Source: Cellulomonas sp. JH27-2 (lineage in GTDB: Bacteria; Actinomycetota; Actinomycetes; Actinomycetales; Cellulomonadaceae). Taken from it: a stretch of 64,000 nucleotides of DNA. Positions 1-8,344 of the stretch are shown piece after piece. The DNA is taken from assembly GCF_014837175.1 (NCBI RefSeq), contig NZ_JACYFR010000005.1, positions 282,812 through 346,811 on the forward strand, given 5' to 3'. The notes below the pieces were generated by a model. That model saw only the letters and a program-made list of their open reading frames with translations, had not been told where the DNA came from and did not search any database. Position 1 is the stretch's first letter; every line of letters begins with the position of its first letter. Both the position numbers and the translations under genes were made by a program.

Positions 1-927
1 GACGGACAGACCCTTGTCGGTCGTGACGGAGCTCGTCGCGGCGCCCAGCAGGCTCAGCAGCTCGCCTGCGTCTGTCATGACGTTCTTGTGCAGGATCGAC
101 TTCACCATGGCGGCGATGAGCTCCTGCTGGTGGCCGATGCGGTTGGTGTCGGACCCGTCGCCGACGCCCGCGCCCTTGCGCGCACGGGCGAACCCGAGGG
201 CCTGCTTGCCGTTGAGCGTCTGGTAGCCGGCCGTCAGCTTGAGCTTGGCGTCCTTCGACGTCATGTCGTTCGGGATGCACATCGGCACCCCTCCCAGCGC
301 GTTGACCATCTTCTCGAAGCCCTCGAAGTCGACGACGACGGAGTGGTCGATGTGCACGCCGGTATTCTTCTCGACGGTCTTCCACGTGCAGGCCGTCGCG
401 GAGGCGACGTCACCGCCCTGGTCGTAGCCGAACGCGAACGCGGAGTTGAACATGCCGAACGTCGCGCCGGTGTGCTTGCCGTTGGTCAGCTTGCACGACG
501 GGATGTCGACCATCGAGTCACGCGGGATCGAGACCGCGTCCACGCGCGAGCGGTCCGCGGAGACGTGCAGGACGATCGTCGTGTCCGAGCGCATGCCCCC
601 GATGTGGCCGCCGATCGACTCGTTGTCGTCGCCCTCACGCGAGTCCGAGCCCAGCAGCAGGATGTTGACGTCCTGCCCGGCGTTCGGGTCGTTCGGGTCG
701 GCGGACTTGGTGGGGCGCGGCTCGTCGGCCACCAGGTTGCCGACGTCGATGTGCGACACGTTCCCGTTGATGCGCGCGTAGGTCGCTGCGGCACCCCCGA
801 CACCGAACGCCAGGAGCGCGACGACGGCGAGGGACGTGCCTCGCACGATGCGGCGGGTGGCGTGGTGGGTGTGGCGCGAGTGGCGCGCGGTGCTGAGGCG
901 CGCCGTAGCGGCGTGGCGAACTGTCAC
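1..927 (-). CDS. LCP-family cell-wall polymer ligase, C-terminus cut by window edge
   Basis: LytR-CpsA-Psr family protein. The family transfers lipid-linked glycopolymers (teichoic acids, arabinogalactan) to peptidoglycan outside the membrane. About 309 residues are visible: a basic N-terminus, one membrane segment (residues about 29-50), then the LCP domain with NILLLGSDSR near residue 80, the arginine-bearing SIPRDSMVDIP and the downstream GFARARKG arginine motif. The gene runs off the left edge in frame. The start is GTG at 927, because a TAGGAT box lies 7 nt upstream, the pattern of a leaderless transcript. It is divergent from galE. The location beside a teichoic-acid-type locus suggests it anchors that polymer, which is inference. 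Confidence 0.88.
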   Translation of the reverse strand, partial: MTVRHAATARLSTARHSRHTHHATRRIVRGTSLAVVALLAFGVGGAAATYARINGNVSHIDVGNLVADEPRPTKSADPNDPNAGQDVNILLLGSDSREGDDNESIGGHIGGMRSDTTIVLHVSADRSRVDAVSIPRDSMVDIPSCKLTNGKHTGATFGMFNSAFAFGYDQGGDVASATACTWKTVEKNTGVHIDHSVVVDFEGFEKMVNALGGVPMCIPNDMTSKDAKLKLTAGYQTLNGKQALGFARARKGAGVGDGSDTNRIGHQQELIAAMVKSILHKNVMTDAGELLSLLGAATSSVTTDKGLSV

Positions 928-934
928 GTCGGAG

Positions 935-940
935 ATCCTA
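935..940 (-). promoter_or_regulatory. -10 box for leaderless LCP gene
   Basis: TAGGAT on the minus strand, 7 nt before the GTG at 927. Transcription would begin at or next to the start codon. No clear -35 element is visible. Confidence 0.5.
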
Positions 941-989
941 GGGACGGGTTTCGCGCCACGCGCGGACTGCTGGGTGAGGTGCGGTGGAG

Positions 990-1012
990 GATCTGTGCAG
1001 ATCAGCGCACAG
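990..1012. promoter_or_regulatory. Overlapping inverted repeats between LCP gene and galE
   Basis: GATCTG-N2-CAGATC (990-1003) overlaps CTGTGC-N8-GCACAG (993-1012). They lie midway between two divergent leaderless promoters, a natural place for a shared operator. No regulator is identified. Confidence 0.25.
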
Positions 1013-1054
1013 GTGCCGCGAAGCGGACGATCCGCTCCGGTAACCGTGGATGGG

Positions 1055-1060
1055 TATGGT
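1055..1060 (+). promoter_or_regulatory. -10 box for leaderless galE
   Basis: TATGGT, 7 nt before the GTG at 1068. It decides the galE start, since the in-frame ATG at 1050 lies upstream of the predicted transcription start. Confidence 0.5.
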
Positions 1061-1067
1061 GCTGGCC

Positions 1068-2069
1068 GTGACGATCATCGTGACCGGCGGGGCCGGGTAC
1101 ATCGGGGCGCACGTCGTCGACGCGCTCGCTGCGGAGGGCCGCGACGTGGTCGTCGTGGACGACCTGTCGACGGCGTCCGAGGCCCGGGTGGGCGACCACC
1201 CGCTGCACCGATTCGATCTCGCGGCCCCCGACGCCACGGCTCGCCTCACCCAGCTCCTGGGCGACGTCCGCGCCACGGGCGTGGTGCACCTGGCCGCCAA
1301 GAAGCAGGTCGGGGAGTCCGTCGCCAGGCCCGAGTGGTACTACCGGCAGAACGTGGGCGGCCTCGGGGCCGTGCTCGAGGCGGCGCGCGCCGTCGGGTGC
1401 GACCGCCTCGTCTTCTCGTCGTCGGCCGCCGTCTACGGCGAGCCCGCGGGCGGTGTCGTCGACGAGGACGCCCGGCCCGACCCCATCAACCCCTACGGGC
1501 AGACCAAGCTGGTGGGCGAGTGGATGATCCGCGCGGCGGCGCGGGCCTGGGGCCTGCGTCAGGTGTCGCTGCGCTACTTCAACGTCGCCGGCGCCGGTCG
1601 CCCCGAGCTGGGTGACCCGGCTGTGCTCAACCTCGTGACGCTGGTCCTCGACCGGTTGGAGCGGGGCGAGGCGCCGCTCGTGTTCGGCGACGACTACCCG
1701 ACGCCCGACGGCACCTGCGTCCGCGACTACGTCCACGTCGCCGACCTGGCCGCCGCGCACGTCGCGGCGCTGGACTACCTCGAGCGCCCGGCGCCGGCGT
1801 ACGACACGTTCGACGTCGGTGCGGGGCAGGGGGTCTCGGTGACGCAGATGCTCACGGCGATCGCGTCGGCGACCGGGACCTCGGTGCTGCCGCAGGTCGT
1901 CGACCGCCGCCCCGGCGACCCCGCGGTCCTGGTGGCGACCGCCGCACGCATCCGCACCGAGCTGGGCTGGGAGCCCCGCCGCGGGCTCGACGACATCGTC
2001 GCGAGCGCATGGTCCGCGTGGCGCGCGCAGCGCGAGGCAGGCGTGGAGCCGATCCGCCCCGCCCGCTGA
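1068..2069 (+). CDS. galE: UDP-glucose 4-epimerase
   Basis: Extended SDR enzyme interconverting UDP-glucose and UDP-galactose in the cytoplasm, supplying galactosyl donor for surface polymers. The 333-residue product has the NAD-binding TGGAGYIG at residues 5-12, the serine motif SSSAAVYGE, and a catalytic Tyr143-x3-Lys147 pair (YGQTK), followed by the RYFNVAGA segment typical of GalE. Length is normal for the family. The GTG at 1068 is preferred over the ATG at 1050 because of the TATGGT box at 1055-1060. Divergent from the LCP gene. An epimerase acting on UDP-GlcNAc/GalNAc cannot be excluded. Confidence 0.88.
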   Translation: MTIIVTGGAGYIGAHVVDALAAEGRDVVVVDDLSTASEARVGDHPLHRFDLAAPDATARLTQLLGDVRATGVVHLAAKKQVGESVARPEWYYRQNVGGLGAVLEAARAVGCDRLVFSSSAAVYGEPAGGVVDEDARPDPINPYGQTKLVGEWMIRAAARAWGLRQVSLRYFNVAGAGRPELGDPAVLNLVTLVLDRLERGEAPLVFGDDYPTPDGTCVRDYVHVADLAAAHVAALDYLERPAPAYDTFDVGAGQGVSVTQMLTAIASATGTSVLPQVVDRRPGDPAVLVATAARIRTELGWEPRRGLDDIVASAWSAWRAQREAGVEPIRPAR

Positions 2070-2084
2070 AGGAACGGGCCTCGT

Positions 2085-2120
2085 CGCCCACCGTTCACGT
2101 GCATCGCGCCCACCGTTCAC
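2085..2120. promoter_or_regulatory. Two exact 14-nt direct repeats, PhoP-box-like
   Basis: CGCCCACCGTTCAC occurs at 2085-2098 and again at 2107-2120, exactly 22 bp (two helical turns) apart. The GTTCAC core and the multiple-of-11 spacing match the direct-repeat architecture known for PhoP boxes in Streptomyces. A possible -10 (TACGTT, 2131-2136) follows, so the repeats overlap or abut the -35 region of the acyltransferase gene. Confidence 0.45.
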
Positions 2121-2130
2121 CCGGCGCGGA

Positions 2131-2136
2131 TACGTT
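2131..2136 (+). promoter_or_regulatory. -10 box for first OafA-like acyltransferase
   Basis: TACGTT, 52 nt before the ATG at 2189, giving a leader of about 45 nt that contains a GGAGG ribosome site at 2173-2177. No consensus -35; the direct repeats occupy that zone. Confidence 0.35.
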
Positions 2137-2188
2137 CTCGCACGCCACCACGACGGGGGCCATCCCGACGCTGGAGGACGTTCCGACG

Positions 2189-4252
2189 ATGAGCACGGTA
2201 GCCCTCGAGCGTGTGGTGGCGACGCCTGCCGGCCGGTCACGGCGGTTCCGTGCCGACATCGAGGGGCTGCGGGCGATCGCGGTCGGGCTGGTGCTCGTGT
2301 ACCACGCGGGCGTGCGCCAGCTCCCAGGCGGGTTCGTCGGCGTCGACATCTTCTTCGTGATCTCCGGTTACCTGATCACGGGTCTGCTGGTTCGGGAGGT
2401 CGAGTCGACCGGCCGGCTGTCGATGGCCGCCTTCTACGCCCGACGAGCCAAGCGCCTGCTGCCGGCGACGGCGCTCGTCCTCGTCGTGACGAGCCTGGTC
2501 ACCTGGCTCTGGTTGCCCCAGACGCAGCGCGCCGTGCTGGGTGGGGACATCGTCGCCGCGGCGTTCTACGTCGTGAACTGGCGGCTGGCCGACCGGTCGG
2601 TCGACTACCTCGCCGAAGGTGTGGTCCCGTCACCCGTCCAGCACTTCTGGTCCTTGGCCGTCGAGGAGCAGTTCTACGTCCTGTGGCCCCTGGTCATCCT
2701 GCTGGTGCTGGTGGTCGCCCGCCGCTACCGGCGGTCGTTGCGCGGCGCGCTCGCGGTGGGCATCGCCGCGATCGGGGTCCCGTCGCTCGTCTGGAGCATC
2801 TGGAAGACCGACCACGACCCGGCACCGGCCTTCTTCGTCACGACGACGCGGCTGTGGGAGCTCGCCATCGGCGGCGCGGTGGCGCTGGGGGCGACCCACT
2901 GGCAGCGCCTGCCGGCCTTCGCCGCTCGAGCGCTGGTCTGGGCCGGCCTGGGTGCGCTCGCCGGCGCCGCGCTCCTGATCGACGGCGGCACGGCGGCCTG
3001 GCCGGGTTCGCTCGCGCTGGTCCCCGTGCTCGCCACGGCCGCCGTGATCGTGGGAGGTTCGGCGGGCGCGCGGCCCGGTGCCCGGCTCTTGGGTGCGCCG
3101 CCCCTGGTCTGGATCGGCGGCCTGTCCTACTCGCTGTACCTGTGGCACTGGCCCGTGCTGATCGCCGCCGAGGCGTGGTGGGGTCCGCTCAGCGCCCGCG
3201 CGGGGCTGCTCGTCGTCGCGGCCTGTCTGGTCCCGGCCTGGTTGTGTCACGAGCTCGTGGAGTCGCCTGTCCGCAGGTCGACGTGGGTGGCGGCCCGGGC
3301 GCGACGAGGGCTCGTCCTCGGCGCGGTCTGCACGCTCGTCGGGGCGGCGGGCGGCGGACTCGTCGTGCTCCCGTCCCTGGGGGCCGACCCTGCGCCTGCG
3401 CCGGGAGAGGTACTGGGCGCGCACGTGCTCGACGGGGGCGGCGACTGGTTCGTCAACGACCCGGTGTCGATCACCCCCAGCCCGGACAAGGCCACCGCGG
3501 ACGTCCCGCAGATCTACGCGGACCATTGCCAGGTCGGGGCCGGGATGACCGAAGCCCGGGTCTGCGAGTACGGCGACCCGGCGGGAATCTGGACGATGGC
3601 TCTGGTCGGCGACTCCAAGGCCGCGCAGTGGCAGCCGGCACTCGATGCCATCGCCAAGCGTGAGCACGTCCGGCTCATCACCTACATCAAGGGCTCCTGC
3701 GCCTTCAGCGACGGCGCGCTGCTCCTGCCCCAGGGGCAGGCCTTCCCGGACTGCAGCACGTGGAACACCCACGTGCTGGCGGCGGTGCTCGCCGCGAAGC
3801 CGGCCGTGGTCGTCACCACCCAGCGGGAGAACCGCGCGCTCGTGGACCCCGACGACCCCACGTCACCGTACGAGTCGCAGGCCATGGTCGACGCACTCGC
3901 GAGCCGCTGGCAGACCCTCGAGGACGCGGGGATCGGCGTGGTGGCGCTGGCAGGGAACCCGGGACCGCCGGGCGTGCTGTACGAGTGCGTCGCCGAGCAC
4001 AGGCACGACGTCTCGCAGTGCTCCTTCCCGAGCAAGGCTCCGACGGCGACCGTGCAGAAGAAGGCTGCGAAGCTCGTCGAGGGCGCCCACGTCGTCGACC
4101 TCAACGACGTGATCTGCCCCGACGGCACGTGCCCGGCGGTGATGGGCGACGTCCTGACCTACCGCTCGACGTCCCACCTGACCAAGACGTTCGTCGAGTC
4201 GATGACCGACGTCCTCGCGCTGCGGCTCGACCCGCTGCTCCCGTCGGGCTGA
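2189..4252 (+). CDS. OafA/YrhL-type O-acyltransferase with C-terminal SGNH domain
   Basis: Membrane acyltransferase that likely O-acetylates a surface polysaccharide or wall polymer. The 687-residue product has an N-terminal acyltransferase-3 domain of about 10 membrane segments, with the conserved region around YHAG, GFVGVDIFFVISGYL and the family arginine after the first helix. A C-terminal extracytoplasmic SGNH hydrolase-like domain carries GDSKAAQW near residue 471 and a late STSHLT histidine. This two-part layout is the standard OafA/OatA form. The ATG at 2189 follows GGAGG with about 11 nt spacing. A paralogue lies at 15,549. The substrate is unknown. Confidence 0.85.
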   Translation: MSTVALERVVATPAGRSRRFRADIEGLRAIAVGLVLVYHAGVRQLPGGFVGVDIFFVISGYLITGLLVREVESTGRLSMAAFYARRAKRLLPATALVLVVTSLVTWLWLPQTQRAVLGGDIVAAAFYVVNWRLADRSVDYLAEGVVPSPVQHFWSLAVEEQFYVLWPLVILLVLVVARRYRRSLRGALAVGIAAIGVPSLVWSIWKTDHDPAPAFFVTTTRLWELAIGGAVALGATHWQRLPAFAARALVWAGLGALAGAALLIDGGTAAWPGSLALVPVLATAAVIVGGSAGARPGARLLGAPPLVWIGGLSYSLYLWHWPVLIAAEAWWGPLSARAGLLVVAACLVPAWLCHELVESPVRRSTWVAARARRGLVLGAVCTLVGAAGGGLVVLPSLGADPAPAPGEVLGAHVLDGGGDWFVNDPVSITPSPDKATADVPQIYADHCQVGAGMTEARVCEYGDPAGIWTMALVGDSKAAQWQPALDAIAKREHVRLITYIKGSCAFSDGALLLPQGQAFPDCSTWNTHVLAAVLAAKPAVVVTTQRENRALVDPDDPTSPYESQAMVDALASRWQTLEDAGIGVVALAGNPGPPGVLYECVAEHRHDVSQCSFPSKAPTATVQKKAAKLVEGAHVVDLNDVICPDGTCPAVMGDVLTYRSTSHLTKTFVESMTDVLALRLDPLLPSG

Positions 4253-4290
4253 TCGTTCGCGGCGATTCGGACGCGCCGTCGGCCGTGACC

Positions 4291-4296
4291 TATCCT
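4291..4296 (+). promoter_or_regulatory. -10 box for leaderless GT2 gene
   Basis: TATCCT followed by 6 nt and then the GTG at 4303. It supports the chosen start and a separate transcript from the acyltransferase upstream. Confidence 0.5.
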
Positions 4297-4302
4297 TCGG
4301 CC

Positions 4303-5313
4303 GTGCCCGCCGCGAGTCCCGCCCGTCCGCCCGTCGTCGTCTTCGCGACGGTCCGCAACGAGGAACGGGACCTGGCCGCCGCCGTCGCGGCGGTGCTCGC
4401 GCAGGACTACGCGGGCCCTTTCCTGTTCGCGCTCGCGGTCGGGCCGTCCGACGACGCGACGGCGCAGATCGCAGCGTCCATCGCGGCGTCCGATCCCCGC
4501 GTGATCGTCGTCGAGAACCCGACGGGTCTGACGCCGCAGGGCCTGAACATCGCCGTCCGCGCGGGCGTCGAGGCCCTGCCCCACGCCGTGTACCTGGTCC
4601 GCACCGACGGCCACGCACAGCTCCCGTCGGACTACGTGCGGGTGGCCGTCGACACCCTGGAGCGGACGGGCGCCGACAACGTGGGCGGGATGATGGTGCC
4701 GCTCGGCGACGGCGGCGTTCAGGAGGCCGTGGCCTTCGCGATGTCGCACCCGATCGGGCTCGGCGGTGGTCGCTTCCACACGGGGGGCGCCGAGGGGGAG
4801 ACGGAGACGGTCTACCTCGGGTCGTTCCGGCGCGCCACGTTCGAGCGGCTGGGCGGGTACGACGAGCACTGGACGCGAGCGCAGGACTGGGAGCTCAACC
4901 TGCGGCTGCGCACGTCGGGTGCGCTGGTCTGGTTCACGCCCAGGATGCGGGTCGAGTACCGGCCGCGCGGGTCGTTCCGCGCGCTGGCTCGACAGTTCTA
5001 CAAGACCGGCCAGTGGCGACGCGAGGTGGTCCGCCGCTACCCGCGCACGGCGTCGGCGCGCTACCTGGCTCCGCCGGTGGCGGCGGTCCTGGTCGCGGTC
5101 GGGCTCGTGCTCGGCGTCGTCGGGCTGGTCACGGGCAGCGTCCTGGTGGTCGGCTTCGTGCTGCCGCTCGGTTACCTGCTGGGGATCCACGTCGCTGCGC
5201 TCGTCGCGGGCCGGGCGCTGCCCGGACGCGCCCTCGTGCTGCTGCCCGCCACGCTGACCACGATGCACATGGCCTGGGGGGCCGGATACCTGGTCGGCGT
5301 ACGCAGGCGCTGA
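4303..5313 (+). CDS. Glycosyltransferase family 2, ExoA-like, membrane-anchored
   Basis: Inverting GT-A glycosyltransferase of about 336 residues. The catalytic domain starts with VVVFATVRNEERDL, followed by a DGHAQLP acidic motif (residue about 103) and TRAQDWELNLRLR as the acceptor-side ED-like motif. Two or three hydrophobic segments at the C-terminus (residues about 260-325) anchor it to the membrane. The family resembles ExoA of succinoglycan synthesis, which transfers sugars to lipid-linked intermediates on the cytoplasmic face. The GTG at 4303 is placed by a TATCCT box 6 nt upstream. Donor sugar and linkage cannot be read from sequence. Confidence 0.8.
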   Translation: MPAASPARPPVVVFATVRNEERDLAAAVAAVLAQDYAGPFLFALAVGPSDDATAQIAASIAASDPRVIVVENPTGLTPQGLNIAVRAGVEALPHAVYLVRTDGHAQLPSDYVRVAVDTLERTGADNVGGMMVPLGDGGVQEAVAFAMSHPIGLGGGRFHTGGAEGETETVYLGSFRRATFERLGGYDEHWTRAQDWELNLRLRTSGALVWFTPRMRVEYRPRGSFRALARQFYKTGQWRREVVRRYPRTASARYLAPPVAAVLVAVGLVLGVVGLVTGSVLVVGFVLPLGYLLGIHVAALVAGRALPGRALVLLPATLTTMHMAWGAGYLVGVRRR

Positions 5314-5376
5314 CGAACGTAGGAGCAGCTCGCATGTGAGGCACCGCACGAGGTGATTCCTCGCGATTGCCTTGAG

Positions 5377-5401
5377 CGATGGTCGGCAGATGCCGACATC
5401 G
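5377..5401. repeat. Imperfect inverted repeat upstream of PLD gene
   Basis: GTCGGCA-GA-TGCCGAC (5382-5397) extended outward by CGAT/ATCG with one unpaired base. It lies in the 124-bp gap between the GT2 stop and the PLD-type gene. It may be a terminator without a U tract or an operator. Confidence 0.3.
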
Positions 5402-5437
5402 TCTGGACGTTCTCGTGCTTCACCCCAGGGGGATCAG

Positions 5438-7255
5438 TTGTTCCGCAGTGCGCTCACGCGCTCGACCAGGCCTTTCGTCCGACGCGCCGCCGGCGTGGGC
5501 ATCGCGTTGTCCGTGGCGTGCGCCCTGCTGCCGGTTGCTCCGTCCGTGGCGAGCGCAGCCGGCAGGGTCGTGCCCGAGGTGGTCGTGACCAGCAAGCCGG
5601 ACGCGTACGGGGACCGTGAGCGTGTCGTGATCGGGGGCCGGGCCGCGGGCGCGCCGGCCGGCACGGCGGTGACCTTGCAACGCTCGAGCCACGGGAAGTG
5701 GGCCAAGGTCGCCACCGTGAAGGCCACGTCCACGGGTGCCTTCGTCGTCACGTACCAGGCAGGATCGGCGAAGGCGACGGCGAGGCTTCGCGTGGTCGTC
5801 GGGGCGACTCGTCAGGTGAAGAGTGCGAAGTCGGGCGTCTTCGGCATCAGACCGCGCGACGCCGTCCACGTGAGTGCCGCCCTGGCCGGCGGCCCCTTCG
5901 TCAAGGGCGATGTGGTCACCGTCTCGGGCACGGTCGCCGGCACCACGTCGGCAGTGGCCGTGCGGCTCGAGGAGCTGCGCGGGGCCACCTGGCACGTGGT
6001 TCGGTCCGGGCACACCTCGTCACGCGGCTCCTATTCCCTCGCGACGACTGCGGGGACGTCGAGCCGCTTCCTGCGCGTCGTGGCGCCCGAGGCGGGGCGG
6101 CGGGACGCCGGCGTCTCCCGCTCGGTCACCGCGAGCCACTACGCGTGCGTGGCAGGCGCCGCTCCCGTCGGTGGCATGGCTGCTCGCTTCAACACGCCGA
6201 TCTCCGGCAGTGGTCGCGAGCTGTCGTCGCTGCTCGTCGGTACGGCCTGCGCGGCCGCCACAGGGGCGACGATCAGCGTCTCGACGTACATCCTGGCGGC
6301 GAACGATCCGGAGCCCGCGCGGATCCTCACGGCCCTGCGATCGGTGGCCGTCGAGCGCGGCGTGCACGTGCGGTTCGTGCTCGAGCTGCAGGGGAGCGGG
6401 ATCACCAGCGCCACGGTCCGCCAGCTCCGCAGGTTCGCGAACGTCGTCACCTGCAAGGGCGGATGCATCACGCGCGCCGCGGACGCGGCGCAGATGCACG
6501 ACAAGGTGTTCGCGGTCAGTGACACGCGGTGGTCCCCGGGAAAGGACCCCGCGGTGATCCTCGGGTCGTCCAACTGGTCCACACGTCAGTTCCACCAGTA
6601 CTGGCAGACCGCTGCCCTCTTCCACGGTGACAAGGCGCTGTACGCGGCGCACGTCGCGAAGTTCGACCTGATGCGGCGCTGTGCGACCTCACGGTGCTCC
6701 GCGTCGCAGGTCAGGGCGACCGTGGCGACCGACCCGGGCCGGGGGATGACGCTGCACTTCTTCCCGCAGAGCTCGGGGGACGAGACGGTGGCGACCATGA
6801 GGACGGTCGGATGCGTGCCGGGGTCCCACGTGTCGATCTCGATGTACATCGCGTCCGGCTCACGCATCTCCGCCGTGACCAAGCAGCTACGCCGGCTCGT
6901 GAAGGAAGGCTGCGACGTCGACGTGCTGATGAGCGACGGCGGCGCGTACAGGACGTCGAGTGCCGGCCTCGCTGAGGTGCGGAACACGGGTGCGTCGCTG
7001 CGGTGCGTGACGCTGTCCCACGCGAAGTTCGCTGTGTATCGCGGCGTCACGGTGGGTGGCCGGACCGTGCAGGCGATGGTGACGGACGGTTCGCAGAACT
7101 GGACGACGTCGGGTCTGCGGCGCAACGACGACAGCACCTTCACGCTCTCGACGGCGCAGGCGTCCGGAGGATGGCAGGCGAGGATCAAGGCGATGGCGTC
7201 GTCGTACGAGGCCGGTTGGCGCGCGATCGCGTCACGATCGCACCGCTGCTCGTAG
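5438..7255 (+). CDS. Secreted phospholipase D-like protein with N-terminal beta repeats
   Basis: Predicted secreted phosphodiesterase of 605 residues. It has a basic signal peptide with a long hydrophobic core (residues about 18-40), two or more beta-rich repeats (about 45-230), then a duplicated PLD fold. The first half carries HDK near residue 352 with GSSN near 376; the second carries HAK near 527 and GSQN near 550. The second motif lacks the usual aspartate after the lysine. The start is TTG at 5438, preceded by AGGGGGA with 5 nt spacing. The PLD superfamily cleaves phosphodiester bonds; teichoic acid as substrate is inference from context. It overlaps the convergent acyltransferase by 24 nt. 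Confidence 0.8.
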   Translation: MFRSALTRSTRPFVRRAAGVGIALSVACALLPVAPSVASAAGRVVPEVVVTSKPDAYGDRERVVIGGRAAGAPAGTAVTLQRSSHGKWAKVATVKATSTGAFVVTYQAGSAKATARLRVVVGATRQVKSAKSGVFGIRPRDAVHVSAALAGGPFVKGDVVTVSGTVAGTTSAVAVRLEELRGATWHVVRSGHTSSRGSYSLATTAGTSSRFLRVVAPEAGRRDAGVSRSVTASHYACVAGAAPVGGMAARFNTPISGSGRELSSLLVGTACAAATGATISVSTYILAANDPEPARILTALRSVAVERGVHVRFVLELQGSGITSATVRQLRRFANVVTCKGGCITRAADAAQMHDKVFAVSDTRWSPGKDPAVILGSSNWSTRQFHQYWQTAALFHGDKALYAAHVAKFDLMRRCATSRCSASQVRATVATDPGRGMTLHFFPQSSGDETVATMRTVGCVPGSHVSISMYIASGSRISAVTKQLRRLVKEGCDVDVLMSDGGAYRTSSAGLAEVRNTGASLRCVTLSHAKFAVYRGVTVGGRTVQAMVTDGSQNWTTSGLRRNDDSTFTLSTAQASGGWQARIKAMASSYEAGWRAIASRSHRCS

Positions 7256-8257
7256 CGCGATCCCTGCCCATCGAGGCTCGACGGCCCACGCGGTGAGGCC
7301 ACGGACCAGGGGTGTCGCCAGCACGAACGCCAGCGCGACGGCCGCTGCCGCCAGGAGCGTCGCCTGAGCAGCGCTCGTGACCGGTTCGTCGCGCAGCGGT
7401 GTCAGCACCAGGGCGTGCAGCAGGTAGACGTAGACCGACGCCCGCCCGACCGACGTCCACCAGTGCGTGGCGCGGGGCATCACGACGAGGACGGCGAGGG
7501 TCGTGACGGCGGCGGCGCACACCAGGATCAGCCGCAGCAGCGTCCCGCGTCCTGCGGTCGTCCCGATCGCGTCGGTCGCGAATCCGGGCTGGAGAGCCGC
7601 GCGGTTGAAGGCGTCGCGGGCCAGGGCCGTCACGACGAGCGCGGCCAGCAGCACGAGGCCCGCCACGACGCGCCACCGGACCGCGATCGACGCGACGACC
7701 TTCCCGATCCGGTCGAGGCCGCCGGCGTCCCGGAGCAGCAGACCGGCGACGAAGAAGGGCAGGAAGCCGAGCGTGTCGTCCAGCGCGAGCGCGTGGCCGA
7801 CCCCGCCGCCCAGACCGCCGAGCACGCACAGGACGAGCGCCGCCACCAGGGCGACGGCGGGTCGCAGGGCGAGCCACAGCGGCACCGACAGTCGCCACAG
7901 CACGACCGCGACGAGGTACCACAGCGTCCATCGCGGCACCAGGACGTGCAGGGGCGCCGCGTGCCCACGCAGCACGGAGACCTCGATCGTCTGGAGCACC
8001 TGGAAGATGACGTACGGCACCGCGAGGCCGACGACGAGCCGTCCCGCGCGCCTCGTCGTGAGCTCGGCGGTGAGGACTCCCGTGACGAGCACGAACGCGG
8101 GCATGTGGAACAGGTAGATCCAGCGGTAGGCGACGTCGGCGGCGACGACCCCCGCGGCCGCAGCCGGTTGCAGGGCGTGCCCCACCACGACGAGCGTCAC
8201 GAGGACGGCCTTCGCGTTGTCCCAGTACGCGTCCCGTACGTCCGCCGGTTGCTCCAC
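7232..8257 (-). CDS. Acyltransferase-3 family membrane protein (fucose 4-O-acetylase-like)
   Basis: Integral membrane acyltransferase of 341 residues without an SGNH domain. It starts RDAYWDNAKAVLVTLVVVGH, the short form typical of the YcfT/fucose-4-O-acetylase branch, and continues through about 10 membrane helices with LFHMPAFVLVTG and a late VYVYLLHAL histidine. It likely acetylates a sugar of the surface polymer. The GTG at 8257 sits 7 nt after a TAGATT box (8265-8270, minus strand), indicating a leaderless mRNA. It is divergent from the large polyol-phosphate transferase, and its 3' end overlaps the PLD-type gene. Confidence 0.8.
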   Translation of the reverse strand: MEQPADVRDAYWDNAKAVLVTLVVVGHALQPAAAAGVVAADVAYRWIYLFHMPAFVLVTGVLTAELTTRRAGRLVVGLAVPYVIFQVLQTIEVSVLRGHAAPLHVLVPRWTLWYLVAVVLWRLSVPLWLALRPAVALVAALVLCVLGGLGGGVGHALALDDTLGFLPFFVAGLLLRDAGGLDRIGKVVASIAVRWRVVAGLVLLAALVVTALARDAFNRAALQPGFATDAIGTTAGRGTLLRLILVCAAAVTTLAVLVVMPRATHWWTSVGRASVYVYLLHALVLTPLRDEPVTSAAQATLLAAAAVALAFVLATPLVRGLTAWAVEPRWAGIALRAAVRS

Positions 8258-8264
8258 CGGTGGC

Positions 8265-8270
8265 AATCTA
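8265..8270 (-). promoter_or_regulatory. -10 box for leaderless acyltransferase
   Basis: TAGATT on the minus strand, 7 nt before the GTG at 8257. Confidence 0.5.
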
Positions 8271-8332
8271 GGTGCGGGCTGTGGGTTGCGCCAGATCCGT
8301 CCACCGATTCCGTCAGGCCAGGGCGTGTGGCC

Positions 8333-8338
8333 TATCCT
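8333..8338 (+). promoter_or_regulatory. -10 box before the double-domain TagF-like gene
   Basis: TATCCT. Transcription should start about 8345, at the GTG of a 10-codon open frame and 25 nt before the GTG of the large gene. AGGCCA and TGGCCT (8315-8333) form an inverted repeat that touches this box. Confidence 0.45.
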
Positions 8339-8344
8339 TCCGCG

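Noticed and set aside
88..1071. A plus-strand open frame across the LCP gene
   Set aside because: The minus strand has intact LCP motifs and a leaderless promoter; the plus frame has no domain.
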